A DNA stretch of 64,000 bases from JASSUD01 sp031963445 (GCA_031963445.1 JASSUH010000001.1:1302001-1366000), one strand, 5' to 3'. Counted from the first letter of the stretch, positions 27,512-36,051 are shown. The notes: generated from the letters alone by a model not told the origin. Made by a program: numbers and translations.

Positions 27512-28489
27512 TTAAATCCAGGCAAGGATTGGAGAATCAATACGATCTAGTAAAATTCGCTCAAAGTGAGTTGGGTCATGCGCTTTAAGTAGCGTAGCTG
27601 CACGTGGTAAATAAAAATCATATAGACGTGATATCCAAAATCGCAGAGCGGCAGCACGTAGCATAGTGCGCCAATTCGACTGCTCGCCTAACGTAAAAGG
27701 ACGCACACGGGCATAGGCCTGCAAAAAGGCAGTAGTACGTGTGTTATCGAGCTGCCCCGTCGTCAGGTCAATGCACCAATCATTCACGCACACAGCAATA
27801 TCAAAGAGCCATTTATCATTGCCAGCAAAATAAAAATCGAAAAATCCGCTTAATTTGTCATGCTCGCCGGCTGACGACGCTGGGACAAACAGCACATTAT
27901 CTCGAAATAAATCGCAGTGGCAGGGGCCGCTTGGCATTTGCAAATAATCTTCTGAAGCAAAAAAAGCTTGTTGAAAGGCAAGCTCTTTTAAAAGCAATTC
28001 ACGTTGCGCTTGGCCTAAAAAGGGCAAAAGCATAGGTACTGTAGCTTGCCACCAGCTAAGACTACGCAAATTCGGCTGCTGCAGTGTGAAAGAACTTCCT
28101 GCTTGATGCATCAGCGCGAGCATTGCGCCGACTTCGGCGCAATGGTGCTTAGTTGGTGTGAGCTGAACACTTCCTTCGAGTTTTGTGACAATCGCAGCTG
28201 GCTTCCCATTTAATTCGCCAAGGAGCGTTCCATCCAAGCGCGTGATAGGTTTAGGAACGTGCACTTGATGGTTTGCAAGATGCTGCATCAACTGCAAATA
28301 AAACGATAACTCGCTCGCACCAAGCTTCTCAAACAGCGTGAGAACGTACTCGCCTTGGTCCGTTGTTAAAAAGAAATTGCTGTTCTCTATACCGCTTTCA
28401 ATCCCGCGTAAATCGACTAGAGAGCCAAGCGCATAAGCTTGCAGCCAAGGCATAAGTTGTGTTTTGGTAACCGCGGTAAAAACAGCCAT
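27512..28489 (-). CDS. thrB: Homoserine kinase (ThrB, APH-fold type)
   Basis: ThrB phosphorylates homoserine on the way to threonine. This is the aminoglycoside-phosphotransferase-fold type found in beta-proteobacteria. It begins MAVFTAVTKTQLMPWLQAY, the family's typical start, and continues with GIENSNFFLTT and YVLTLFEKL. The catalytic loop is CHCDLFRDNVLF (HxDxxxxN), and the Mg-binding DFYFAGND follows. With ATG 28489 it is 325 residues, the usual size. The longer frame up to 28615 adds a Cys-rich stretch not seen in the family. Confidence 0.93.
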   Translation of the reverse strand: MAVFTAVTKTQLMPWLQAYALGSLVDLRGIESGIENSNFFLTTDQGEYVLTLFEKLGASELSFYLQLMQHLANHQVHVPKPITRLDGTLLGELNGKPAAIVTKLEGSVQLTPTKHHCAEVGAMLALMHQAGSSFTLQQPNLRSLSWWQATVPMLLPFLGQAQRELLLKELAFQQAFFASEDYLQMPSGPCHCDLFRDNVLFVPASSAGEHDKLSGFFDFYFAGNDKWLFDIAVCVNDWCIDLTTGQLDNTRTTAFLQAYARVRPFTLGEQSNWRTMLRAAALRFWISRLYDFYLPRAATLLKAHDPTHFERILLDRIDSPILAWI

Positions 28490-28911
28490 GTCAGTAAAAA
28501 GCAAAAAATGCGCGAAAGCGCATTGGTATGAGAAATGCAGCAGGCAAATATTCTGTATGCCAAACGGACGAAGATAGCAGCGCATGCAGAAAATGGTTTT
28601 ATTCAATTCCTCCAATAAGCGCGGCCGATTTTAGCAAAATTATTGGTTTACATAAGGCAGCCTCCATGAACTGGTTCAAAAAACATTAATAGAATTGCGC
28701 GCTTGGGCATGGCTAAACTATGAATCCTAAGCAAGCAATTGCAACGATGCTCTATGCTAGAAAGCGCAATGTGAGCAAACCGCGGAAAAATTTTTTATAC
28801 AAAAAATAGCGTGATAACAGTAACTTAAGCGTTTTGGTAGGAATAAAATGAATTTTTGAGTAGGAAAGACTATTAACTTTCTACAAAACTACTATATAAT
28901 GCGCCGCTTTC
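28490..28911. promoter_or_regulatory. thrB-tRNA intergenic region with tRNA-Lys promoter
   Basis: Just before the tRNA, TATAAT (28895-28900) with TTAACT (28873-28878) and a 16-nt spacer form a good sigma70 promoter, starting transcription a few bases before 28912. The remaining 380 nt is AT-rich and has no supported gene. Confidence 0.65.
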
Positions 28912-28987
28912 GGGTCGTTAGCTCAGCTGGTAGAGCAGCGGACTTTTAATCCGTTGGTCGCAGGTTCGAATCCCGCACGGCCTACCA
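28912..28987 (+). tRNA. tRNA-Lys (UUU), prophage target
   Basis: The 76-nt sequence folds as a tRNA with D-arm GCTC/GAGC, anticodon stem GCGGA/TCCGT around loop CTTTTAA (anticodon TTT, lysine), T-loop TTCGAAT and encoded CCA. The acceptor stem GGGTCGT/ACGGCCT needs two wobble pairs (G1-U72, U4-G69). The T stem GCAGG/CCCGC has one A-C mismatch. These suggest that the 3' part was exchanged by phage integration: the last 48 nt are repeated exactly at 61915-61962. It is preceded by a clear sigma70 promoter. Confidence 0.93.
28940..28987 (+). repeat. Left attachment site of the prophage (in tRNA-Lys)
   Basis: These 48 bases, from the anticodon stem through CCA, recur without mismatch at 61915-61962. 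The integrase gene begins 65 nt inside the repeat, as usual for tRNA-targeting tyrosine recombinases. Confidence 0.92.
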
Positions 28988-29051
28988 CGAATATCAAGGG
29001 TTTGCGCTTAGAAATAGAATTTAGCTGAAAGGCACTCCAGCTAAATTCTAC

Positions 29052-30152
29052 CTAAGCCACAGCCCTTTCAGAGAGTACAGCCTGCTCAGTGCGAGGCGTA
29101 AAAGCCGTATGGGATTGAACCCATTGTGCTAAGTGCGCCGAAGATAAGTGTGCATAGCGCTGTACCATCTCTAATGTTTCCCATCCTCCCAATTCTTTAA
29201 GTACATACAAAGGCGTACCCCGTTGAACATGCCAACTCGCCCATGTGTGTCGTAAGTCATGCCATCTAAAATCTTTAATACCAGCCGTTTTCAGCGCTTT
29301 GTACCAAGCTTTAGTTGAGGTTTGCTTAATCGATCTACCTTTGTAAACAAAGACGCTCGCTATATGATCAACGTCCCGCCTTTTGCTCATCTGGTGATTT
29401 AAAACATTAATCGCCTCATCAGAAAGAGGAACGCAAATCGCTTTACGTGCTTTTGCTTGGTCAGGATGAATCCAGGCAACCTTTCTTGCTAGATCAATTT
29501 GCGACCATTCCAAGCCCGTGACATTGGCTTGCCGTAAGCCAGTTTCCAGCGAGAACTGCGCCATGTCTGCCAAATGAGAAGGCAAAATAGATAAAAGCCT
29601 TTCCGCCTCTTGTGGAATAAGCCAGCGAATACGTTTTTTAGGTTCAGCCAGGTAGTTAATTTTAGGGACTTGATCTAACCATCCCTTGCCAAGTGCTACA
29701 TTTAAAACTGCTGATATCAGTTTTAATATGCGATTAACCGTAGCTGGCCGAACTTTCCGGTTTGTGCTTTTTTTGATGTCATGCTTAACTCTAATAAATA
29801 CAATTTCTTTTTGTTTGGCGGTTTTGATTTCGCTGATTAAGTCATGATTAATATCTATAAGCGCTTTGCCTTCTAACAAGGGTTTTAACCAACGCAATCT
29901 TCCTATGGTTGTATTTATGCTGCTTTGCTCTTCCCGCTCTGTTAAATACTCTGCAACAGCATGTTGCCAAAGATACCTCGGCTTTTCTCCAAGCTTTGCT
30001 TGATTCCACAAATCCACCTTTAAACGGTCGTGGAGTTCTTGCGCTTTTGCCCTGTCCGCGGTGCCAGTGCTTGCTTGTAGTACTTCTCCAGTTGTTGGAC
30101 AGTAGAGTTTGTAATAGTAGTTTGGGCTTTTTGTAGGTTTGTAGAGCGACAT
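29052..30152 (-). CDS. int: Phage tyrosine integrase
   Basis: This 366-residue site-specific recombinase should catalyse integration into the adjacent tRNA-Lys. An SAM-like core-binding domain occupies about 60-165. The catalytic residues are visible: Arg in LETGLRQANVTGL, HDLRHTWASWHVQRG (His-x-x-Arg), Trp in KELGGWETLEMV where His is usual, and Tyr in VQRYAHLSSAHL. The N-terminus (YYYKLYCPTTGEVLQAST) resembles the arm-type DNA-binding part of phage integrases. Its first 133 nt overlap the upstream excisionase-like frame. Confidence 0.95.
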   Translation of the reverse strand: MSLYKPTKSPNYYYKLYCPTTGEVLQASTGTADRAKAQELHDRLKVDLWNQAKLGEKPRYLWQHAVAEYLTEREEQSSINTTIGRLRWLKPLLEGKALIDINHDLISEIKTAKQKEIVFIRVKHDIKKSTNRKVRPATVNRILKLISAVLNVALGKGWLDQVPKINYLAEPKKRIRWLIPQEAERLLSILPSHLADMAQFSLETGLRQANVTGLEWSQIDLARKVAWIHPDQAKARKAICVPLSDEAINVLNHQMSKRRDVDHIASVFVYKGRSIKQTSTKAWYKALKTAGIKDFRWHDLRHTWASWHVQRGTPLYVLKELGGWETLEMVQRYAHLSSAHLAQWVQSHTAFTPRTEQAVLSERAVA

Positions 30153-30415
30153 GTTTTATCTCCTTTCGGTTGTTGATCGCCCTGCATAACTCGCGGGCTG
30201 GATTCTCTATCAAAGTAACGTTCCAGGGCAAGCACTGAAAAAACCCACCTCCTACCAACCTTTCTCCCTGGAATTTCCCCCCTTCTTGCTTTTAAACAGA
30301 TGGTTTGTTTATGTGCGCGAAATTCAACGGCGGCTTCTTCGACAAACATTACTTGAATCTTTGGCGTGGGCCTTTCGTCGCCTCTACACAGCTTGGTATT
30401 AGTTTTTCTTTTCAT
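30020..30415 (-). CDS. Excisionase-like helix-turn-helix protein
   Basis: The 131-residue product has a short winged-HTH of the excisionase/MerR-like kind at about 24-67: FVEEAAVEFRAHKQTICLKARRGEIPG in pattern, then RKVGRRWVFSVLALERYF. Such proteins bend att DNA and drive excision. Its start (ATG 30415) overlaps the primase stop by 4 nt (ATGA). Its 3' end runs 133 nt into the integrase gene in another frame. The Lys/Gln/Thr-rich tail in the overlap may not be important. It could also act as an integrase repressor. Confidence 0.72.
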   Translation of the reverse strand: MKRKTNTKLCRGDERPTPKIQVMFVEEAAVEFRAHKQTICLKARRGEIPGRKVGRRWVFSVLALERYFDRESSPRVMQGDQQPKGDKTCRSTNLQKAQTTITNSTVQQLEKYYKQALAPRTGQKRKNSTTV

Positions 30416-33042
30416 TCTTGCTCTTGTTTAAAAATCCAACATTTCAATATTTCCGGTGTACCTCTGAGTGATAAATCCACCCTTTGTAAGGCAGAGCGCA
30501 TTGCTTTTACTTCAATAAATTTACGTACGCGACTGTCACGCAGATAACGTTTGAGTTCGAGTAGCGAGGGAATTTTTTGTTGCTGCAGGGCCGCAACTTT
30601 GGCGTAGTCGTTTAGATTGATAGCGATTAAATCCGACTCTCGCGCATGGTTGAGTGAATGTTCTGCATCTCTTTCGAGATAATCGAAGGTATCCCAAAAC
30701 TCCTGCACGATAGGATGATCAGCGCTAATCGCCTGCTGCCTCTGAATAGCAATATCGATTAACTGCGTTTGCGCGGCTTCCTTTTGCTCAACAGATAAGG
30801 GAACGATTAATTCAAGCGCATCAATCAAGGCCATTAGTTGTGCGTGATTTTTAGCCACACGAAGGCTGCGTATGGTTGGCAAGGCTTGTAATTGATTTTC
30901 GTAAATCGACGTGCGTTCGCTTAGCTTTTGGAGAATGGCCTTTTCTTGGATGAGCGCCGCCAACATAAAGCCGCTGACTTGTTCGGGTGTTAGGCGCTCT
31001 AGGCTTTCAGCCTTAGCTTTTGTCTCTACAGTTTGCGTGGCTCGATCAAAATTAAGAGAGATTAAGCGTTGCAGTATTGCCTCACTGGCAACGACGGGGC
31101 TATTTTGACTAATCACAATAGCCCCGCGAAAAGGTGGCTCGCGGGTATCATTGCCACTATTTTTAACGCCTGTGGCGCGCACGCTGCGCCCGTTATAAGC
31201 CGTCTTCAGCTCATCCCAATCAAAGGTTTTATATTTTGTTTCGTCGCTGCGGTCAGCCTCAATCAGCACCACAGGAAGGTTAGAAACTTGCGAGAAGTTA
31301 CGTGCTCGCGCAGCTAATGAAGATTTAGAAGGGTCGAACCCTTCATAGTCGCGTCGTCCTAAGAGCTTCCATAAGAACTCAATCAACGTTGATTTACCCG
31401 CCCCAGGCTCCCCCACGACCTCAAGAAAGGGAAAGCTTTTTTGCTCGGCACGAATCTGTTCGGCAAAGAGCGACCCTAACCAAAACGCGAGCGCAACGAT
31501 GCCCTTAGCGCCGAAGCACTGCCACAGTGCAGGTAACCAATCATAAGTCGGGTTAACGTCGCGCTGTAGCTGAAGTAGGGTCGATTGATTCAGTGTCTTA
31601 ATACTCAGTTTGCCAAGATCGAAAAAATCTTCTTCATTGAGTAAATAACATTGCCCGTTTTTAACCGCGACTTCATGGAAGACATAACAGCCGTATTCAC
31701 GGATATAGCCGATAAAATCGACTGTTTTAACCGAGCGAATATCGGCAAGTTGATCTTTTAAATAAAGGTCTAACTGTTTACTGTTGCCGGTGTAAAGTGC
31801 ACCTGGCGCCATGGCCAGTAATCTTTTTTTAAATTCGCTCGCGCCTGCGACTTGTGACCCTGTAAAGGTGTTTTTAATGGTTTGGCCGTTAGGAAAATCT
31901 ATACGGAAGTAATACCAAGCTTCGTCCGTAAGCGGGTTAGCTTGGTAATAGAGCGCGGTAGGCAGGCAGTTAGCAATCTCGGTAACCGTGGCTGCTTTTT
32001 GTATTGCTTGCCTGAGTTGCTCCTCTTCCGAACAATCCTGTGCCGCTTCTTTGGCTGACTCGAAGCGGTCTGTATCTATCTTGAAGCTGTATAAACGCCG
32101 TTCATGATCAAAGATAAAAGTGCGTTGACGATGCTTCAAATAAATCAGCTGTGCTTTATCTAACGCACTGGCAGCAATTAATAAGGCCCCGTGATAACGA
32201 TAGCTAGATAAGTCTGCTTCGGTGAGTCGTTCGCGCTGATGGCAATCATTCCAATCTAGTTTGCCTTTGGTAGTTTGCGGAATTTGCGCAGCGTCACAAC
32301 TCCAGCCTGCTTTGCGTGCTTGATGTACAGCTTTTAAGATGCCTTTCTGTCCTGCTTGATCACTATCGAGCGCCCAAACTAAACGAGGTCGATTACCTTG
32401 GCGCAGTGCCGATAATTCGGCAAGTGCCTGTTCCGGGTAATTTGTACAAGACAGTAAAGCCACCGCGGCGATGTCATGATGTGCCAACGCAATCGCATCA
32501 AAAATACCTTCTACCAGCCACAGCTCTTCAACTTTCGTTAAATCTAATGTAGGTGGCTGCCAACAACGCCCCGCATAACGCCCACCTGGCTTAAAGTTAG
32601 CTTTTTTACCGAATCTCTCCGGTTGATCGATCAATCTTTCCCAAAACGTTTCACCGACCGCAAAACGTACAGTCGCACTACCCGCTTTTAGCGTTGTCGA
32701 GTCATACTGACCTTGCGTATACCAGCCCTTGATACGCTTAAGATCAAAGCCTCGCGCATATTGCAAATAAGCATTAGCTGCTGCATGTGGATTATTTTTG
32801 ACTAACGGAAAACGCTCAGACCAATAATCAAAGAGATCGGCATAAATCTCTTTAACATGGCCCTCCCAAGCGCAACGATTTAATCGGCCGCAACGTAAGA
32901 CCCATGGTTTCTCTGCACTCGTATAAAGCTCTCTCTTGCCGCATTCGGGGCAACGGCCCTGCTGTAGCCAGGCTGACTTAGGCTTAAAGTCATAATCAGC
33001 TAATAGGCGCTGTGTAATCGCTTGATGAAGATCGGTTTGCAT
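30412..33042 (-). CDS. Phage toprim primase/helicase
   Basis: This 876-residue replication protein starts with a zinc-binding domain (CPECG ... CGRLNRC, about 30-57). A toprim domain follows (LWLVEGIFDAIAL and WALDSDQAGQKG, about 170-250). An SF3/AAA-type helicase module has Walker A VVGEPGAGKST near residue 545 and a Walker B-like VVLIEADRSDE. It should lay primers and unwind phage DNA, as P4 alpha-type proteins do, and it replaces the rolling-circle gpA expected of P2. Its C-terminus (FIEVKAM ... KCWIFKQ) is echoed by the fragment at 63906-64000. Confidence 0.88.
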   Translation of the reverse strand: MQTDLHQAITQRLLADYDFKPKSAWLQQGRCPECGKRELYTSAEKPWVLRCGRLNRCAWEGHVKEIYADLFDYWSERFPLVKNNPHAAANAYLQYARGFDLKRIKGWYTQGQYDSTTLKAGSATVRFAVGETFWERLIDQPERFGKKANFKPGGRYAGRCWQPPTLDLTKVEELWLVEGIFDAIALAHHDIAAVALLSCTNYPEQALAELSALRQGNRPRLVWALDSDQAGQKGILKAVHQARKAGWSCDAAQIPQTTKGKLDWNDCHQRERLTEADLSSYRYHGALLIAASALDKAQLIYLKHRQRTFIFDHERRLYSFKIDTDRFESAKEAAQDCSEEEQLRQAIQKAATVTEIANCLPTALYYQANPLTDEAWYYFRIDFPNGQTIKNTFTGSQVAGASEFKKRLLAMAPGALYTGNSKQLDLYLKDQLADIRSVKTVDFIGYIREYGCYVFHEVAVKNGQCYLLNEEDFFDLGKLSIKTLNQSTLLQLQRDVNPTYDWLPALWQCFGAKGIVALAFWLGSLFAEQIRAEQKSFPFLEVVGEPGAGKSTLIEFLWKLLGRRDYEGFDPSKSSLAARARNFSQVSNLPVVLIEADRSDETKYKTFDWDELKTAYNGRSVRATGVKNSGNDTREPPFRGAIVISQNSPVVASEAILQRLISLNFDRATQTVETKAKAESLERLTPEQVSGFMLAALIQEKAILQKLSERTSIYENQLQALPTIRSLRVAKNHAQLMALIDALELIVPLSVEQKEAAQTQLIDIAIQRQQAISADHPIVQEFWDTFDYLERDAEHSLNHARESDLIAINLNDYAKVAALQQQKIPSLLELKRYLRDSRVRKFIEVKAMRSALQRVDLSLRGTPEILKCWIFKQEQE

Positions 33043-33050
33043 AGTTCGTG

Positions 33051-33278
33051 CTAGTCAGTAAAAGGTTCACGAACGGCTAGCTGCTCACGAGATTCACGCT
33101 TGCCTATGGCTTGCAGGGCAATATCTATTGCTGTACTTGCAGGGATATCTTCGACCGCCATCAAATGCGCAATACAACGATCAATTAAGCGGCGTTGATC
33201 ATGACTTAGATGCTCATCTCGATGTTCAATAAGAAAATCTTCTGCTATCGTATAAAGATTCAGCTTGGCTTGTCTCAT
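33051..33278 (-). CDS. Small phage protein, unknown
   Basis: This 75-residue, mostly helical acidic/basic protein (MRQAKLNLYTIAEDFLIEH...) lies 8 nt upstream of the primase gene in the same operon. No motif is recognised. Position suggests an early function in replication or regulation. Confidence 0.6.
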   Translation of the reverse strand: MRQAKLNLYTIAEDFLIEHRDEHLSHDQRRLIDRCIAHLMAVEDIPASTAIDIALQAIGKRESREQLAVREPFTD

Positions 33279-33315
33279 CGCGTTATCTCATTAAAAATTT
33301 AGAAAAAGCGGTGTT

Positions 33316-33591
33316 TTATTCGCTTTGTGATAGCGGGGAAATCTGCTTTTCTGATTTCGTTTTTTTTTGCTGGCGCGCCAAAGCGCGAGACGAAATAGGC
33401 AGTTGAATCTCAGGGTCGGGAATAGCGGAAGGAAATAAAAGATAAGCTGGTTCTAGGTGTGCCACGAATCTGCATCTACATTGAGCATTACGACACTCAC
33501 AATAAAGTTCGCTCAGTAAATCGCTTAATACAACACTTGAGCGCACCTTAGCGCGAACTTTACAGTGGGGGCAGTAAACAGCAGTACTCAT
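33316..33591 (-). CDS. Ogr/Delta-type zinc-finger late activator
   Basis: From ATG 33591 the protein has 91 residues. It starts MSTAVYCPHCKVRAKVRSS and has a second cysteine cluster CECRNAQCRC, giving the C-x2-C ... C-x4-C-like zinc finger of P2 Ogr and P4 Delta. Ogr activates the late promoters of P2 through the RNA polymerase alpha subunit. It sits next to the repressor, not after gene D as in P2, but close to it. The basic C-terminal tail (RALARQQKKTKSEKQ) is longer than in P2 Ogr. Upstream in-frame codons to 33750 are unlikely to be used. Confidence 0.8.
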   Translation of the reverse strand: MSTAVYCPHCKVRAKVRSSVVLSDLLSELYCECRNAQCRCRFVAHLEPAYLLFPSAIPDPEIQLPISSRALARQQKKTKSEKQISPLSQSE

Positions 33592-33724
33592 GATTTTTAG
33601 CACTCGATAAAATTGTTTTTTCACTATTAATCTGTGTTGCGCTTCAACGCAGATTTTATTTATGATGTGGCTTTGCTTTAGGTTGTCGAGAAACGTAATT
33701 TTTAAAAATTTAATGCTTTCATGA

Positions 33725-33794
33725 TATGCATTTTTATGCATAAAAAACAATTTAAATTTTAGAGTTTTTTATAAAAATAAGGTTAAAACCTTAT
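33725..33794. promoter_or_regulatory. Candidate phage operators between early operon and repressor
   Basis: Two dyads occupy this AT-rich divergent gap (33592-33897): TATGCA-N6-TGCATA (33725-33742) and ATAAGGTT-AA-AACCTTAT (33777-33794). The repressor has a TATAAT box at 33874-33879. These are natural candidates for repressor binding. No gene lies in the gap. Confidence 0.5.
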
Positions 33795-33897
33795 AAATTA
33801 TGGGAAAAATAGGGTAAATTTACTATTTTTTATCAATCATGAAAATTTTAATTATATGTATAAAAATGCTTAGTATAATAAAATATTGGATGATTAA

Positions 33898-34311
33898 ATG
33901 ACGATTGAAATAGGGAAAAGATTAGAAAAGGAGCGTATCCGCTTGAAGATGACCCAAGATCGATTTACACATTTTGTAGGCGTAAAATTGCGGACTTATG
34001 CTAAATATGTCAAAGGAGAGACGGAAATAACTGCGGAAGGACTAGATAATCTGGCAGGTATTGGGGCTGATGTGCTTTATATCGTCACCGGAAAACACTC
34101 AGTAATATCAGAGGAAGAAGAGGCATTATTAGCGGCATATCGGCAGCTCAATTTGACAGAGCGCCTTAAAGTGCTGAATATGGCAAACGAGATGAGCATC
34201 CCCGAGAATAACTTACGTGTTCGGGGTAATGTCGGCCAATATGTAGAAGGAAATATGCACGCGCCTTTTACGATGAATGTCAGCCATGCAGAAAAAAAGT
34301 CAAAAGATTAA
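33898..34311 (+). CDS. XRE-family phage repressor
   Basis: This 137-residue protein has an N-terminal lambda-repressor-like HTH (RLEKERIRLKMTQDRFTHFVG, about 8-62). A helical linker follows, then a short Gly-rich segment GNVGQYVEGNMHAPFTMNVSH. It is divergent from the integrase/primase operon, as a CI-type lysogeny repressor should be. No peptidase dyad is visible, so it is not LexA/CI-cleavable. The frame contains the heptamer A AAA AAG at 34293-34299, five codons before the stop, and the -1 frame is open for another 96 codons. The product may therefore exist in two forms. Confidence 0.85.
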   Translation: MTIEIGKRLEKERIRLKMTQDRFTHFVGVKLRTYAKYVKGETEITAEGLDNLAGIGADVLYIVTGKHSVISEEEEALLAAYRQLNLTERLKVLNMANEMSIPENNLRVRGNVGQYVEGNMHAPFTMNVSHAEKKSKD

Positions 34312-34589
34312 TTTTTTCTCATTTCCCCAAAAAAAAGAAACCTAAACAACAATTAGGGAATATAGGCCAATTTGTCGCAGGCCACCTCCAAGAAGCCCCC
34401 CGCACTATTTCTATTCAACACGCCACTGTTCATTATCATTTAAGAAGTTCTCGTACCTTATCCCGTGTGGGATTGGGGTTATTGTTTGCAGCTTGTTTAT
34501 TTTTAGGCTACCTCGGCCCTCCCACTCCTCGTATGGTTAAAAAAGCATGTGGTGTTGTCTTGTCTGCCAACGTCAAACCTAAAGATTGA
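34299..34589 (+). CDS. -1 frame extension of the repressor gene with membrane segment
   Basis: This frame has no ATG, GTG or TTG start of its own until its middle, and is open from inside the repressor gene. After a -1 slip on A AAA AAG (34293-34299, read in the zero frame as GAA AAA AAG) translation continues as VKRLIFSHFPKKKK and then LGNIGQFVAGHLQEAPRTIS, which repeats the repressor's own GNVGQYVEGNMHAPFTMN segment. One hydrophobic segment follows (VGLGLLFAACLFLGYLG), then a short tail ending KPKD and TGA at 34589. A fusion would be about 230 residues and membrane-anchored. A plain frameshift mutation or a remnant gene are the alternatives. Confidence 0.5.
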   Translation, partial: VKRLIFSHFPKKKKPKQQLGNIGQFVAGHLQEAPRTISIQHATVHYHLRSSRTLSRVGLGLLFAACLFLGYLGPPTPRMVKKACGVVLSANVKPKD

Positions 34590-34609
34590 ATCTAGAATCA
34601 GTTAATCGC

Positions 34610-35650
34610 TTAGCGAGATTGGCCCCGCCGAAGCTGCCGCCGGTGGTGAGCGCTAGCAGGGTCATCTTTCACTTCGCATTCCAGCGTGGTCGTATACCCT
34701 TGTTCGGCTAACGTATGACTGACCCGCGCAATCAGCCAGGCTGTCTGATCGATTTCGGGTTTAAAGCCGGTAAGTCTTACCGGCATTTCTGGGAAGCAAT
34801 CTGGGCGGCCTAGCGCTAACGTCATACTGAGGGTCGCTTGACTGCGTTGGATGCGTTGCCATTCTGCCGTGGCCGCAGCTTGCGCTTGAGCCTGTGAGGC
34901 GTATTGTTCTGGCAATACCTTTAAGTTATAGCGATTCTCCCCGCCTACGATCACCGATTGCCGCTGTGCCATCCCGAAGTGGTGCCAATACGCGCGCACC
35001 CCTGCATAGCTTTCTCTTTGGGCCACGTGATAACGGTATTGCTCAATGTCTTGTCGAGCTAAAACAATGCTCGGTAAATTGCCTCCACTCACGGTACGCG
35101 CTGCGCCAATCGGTATAAACAGTAAATATTGCTCTTTAACTGTCATGACTGCATCGTAACGATGGGCAAGCCGCGTTAAAAAGCTTAAATCGCTTTCGTG
35201 AGTTTGGTCGATATGATCGATGGTGACGGCTTTAAATGCCTGATCAACTTTTGGGGTAAGTTGATAACGTGCTGCCATTGTCCGTACGATGTTTTCTAAG
35301 CTGACACGATGCCAACTCTTCTCCCGCCGCTCGTTCATTAGCCCAGTCATTGAGGCACTACGCGCACGTAATGTAATGATGTCAGGCACGCCGCTAACTT
35401 CGACTTCATCAACGGTAAAACTGCCTTGCTGAATTAAACCGCTTTCTTGCCAGCCCAATGCAACAGAAAGCGAAACACCCCGTTTGGGTATCTCCAGTAA
35501 CCCATCATGATCATTCAGTGCAATATCGAGTTGATCGGCTTCTTTTTCTCGGCACAGGGTTAAATTCAGACTATGAAGCCGAGTGGATAGGTTAGCGGTT
35601 AGGTTTTGTTTACCGAGTAATAATTGATAGGCTGGTTGGAAGGTTTGCAT
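34610..35650 (-). CDS. D: Tail protein GpD (P2 family)
   Basis: P2 GpD forms the hub of the baseplate/tail spike end and joins tube to baseplate. The 346-residue product from ATG 35650 (MQTFQPAYQLLLGKQNLTA) has the family's features: GWQESGLIQQGSFTVDEVEVSG, the Arg-rich LRARSASMTGLMNERREKSWH and YRYHVAQRESYAGVRAYW. It overlaps the end of gene U by 41 nt, and is the last gene of the late tail operon, as in P2. Confidence 0.92.
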   Translation of the reverse strand: MQTFQPAYQLLLGKQNLTANLSTRLHSLNLTLCREKEADQLDIALNDHDGLLEIPKRGVSLSVALGWQESGLIQQGSFTVDEVEVSGVPDIITLRARSASMTGLMNERREKSWHRVSLENIVRTMAARYQLTPKVDQAFKAVTIDHIDQTHESDLSFLTRLAHRYDAVMTVKEQYLLFIPIGAARTVSGGNLPSIVLARQDIEQYRYHVAQRESYAGVRAYWHHFGMAQRQSVIVGGENRYNLKVLPEQYASQAQAQAAATAEWQRIQRSQATLSMTLALGRPDCFPEMPVRLTGFKPEIDQTAWLIARVSHTLAEQGYTTTLECEVKDDPASAHHRRQLRRGQSR

Positions 35651-36035
35651 AATCAAGCATGTGATCAACACGTTTTAGCGTTAGCGTAAATTCGATGCGC
35701 TGCGGGGTGCCGTATTGCGTAAAGACCGTTTGATTGTCAGTGAGGGATTCGATCACAAAGGCTCCATGCACATATCCTGAGCCATCGACCAGTGAATATG
35801 CTTGTCCGTTTGCGGCCATCGCCGTTAAGGCATCGAGTGAGAACGGGGTACCCTTGAATTCGGGTACCAGTAGCCCTGTTAAGGTGATTTTTTCGGCTCC
35901 TGGCCCCATAAACTGGCAAATGGGTCGCTTACCAATGCGTGGAGTATCGCTATGCCGCCATTCTCTTTGCCGCTGAGCGCTCTGATAAGCCAGTGTCATC
36001 AGGCTAAAAATAAAGCCACCTAGCGCCATCATCAT
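35610..36035 (-). CDS. U: Tail protein GpU (P2 family)
   Basis: The 141-residue product matches P2 GpU, which terminates the tail tube. MALGGFIFSLMTLAYQSAQRQREWRHSD and the central GPGAEKITLTGLLVPEF with QAYSLVDGSGYVHGAFVIESL in pattern are characteristic. Three ATGs in a row open the frame (36035, 36032, 36029). It lies between T and D in the conserved order. Confidence 0.92.
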   Translation of the reverse strand: MMMALGGFIFSLMTLAYQSAQRQREWRHSDTPRIGKRPICQFMGPGAEKITLTGLLVPEFKGTPFSLDALTAMAANGQAYSLVDGSGYVHGAFVIESLTDNQTVFTQYGTPQRIEFTLTLKRVDHMLDYANLPTSLSIITR

Positions 36036-36051
36036 CGCTTTATCTCCTGAG

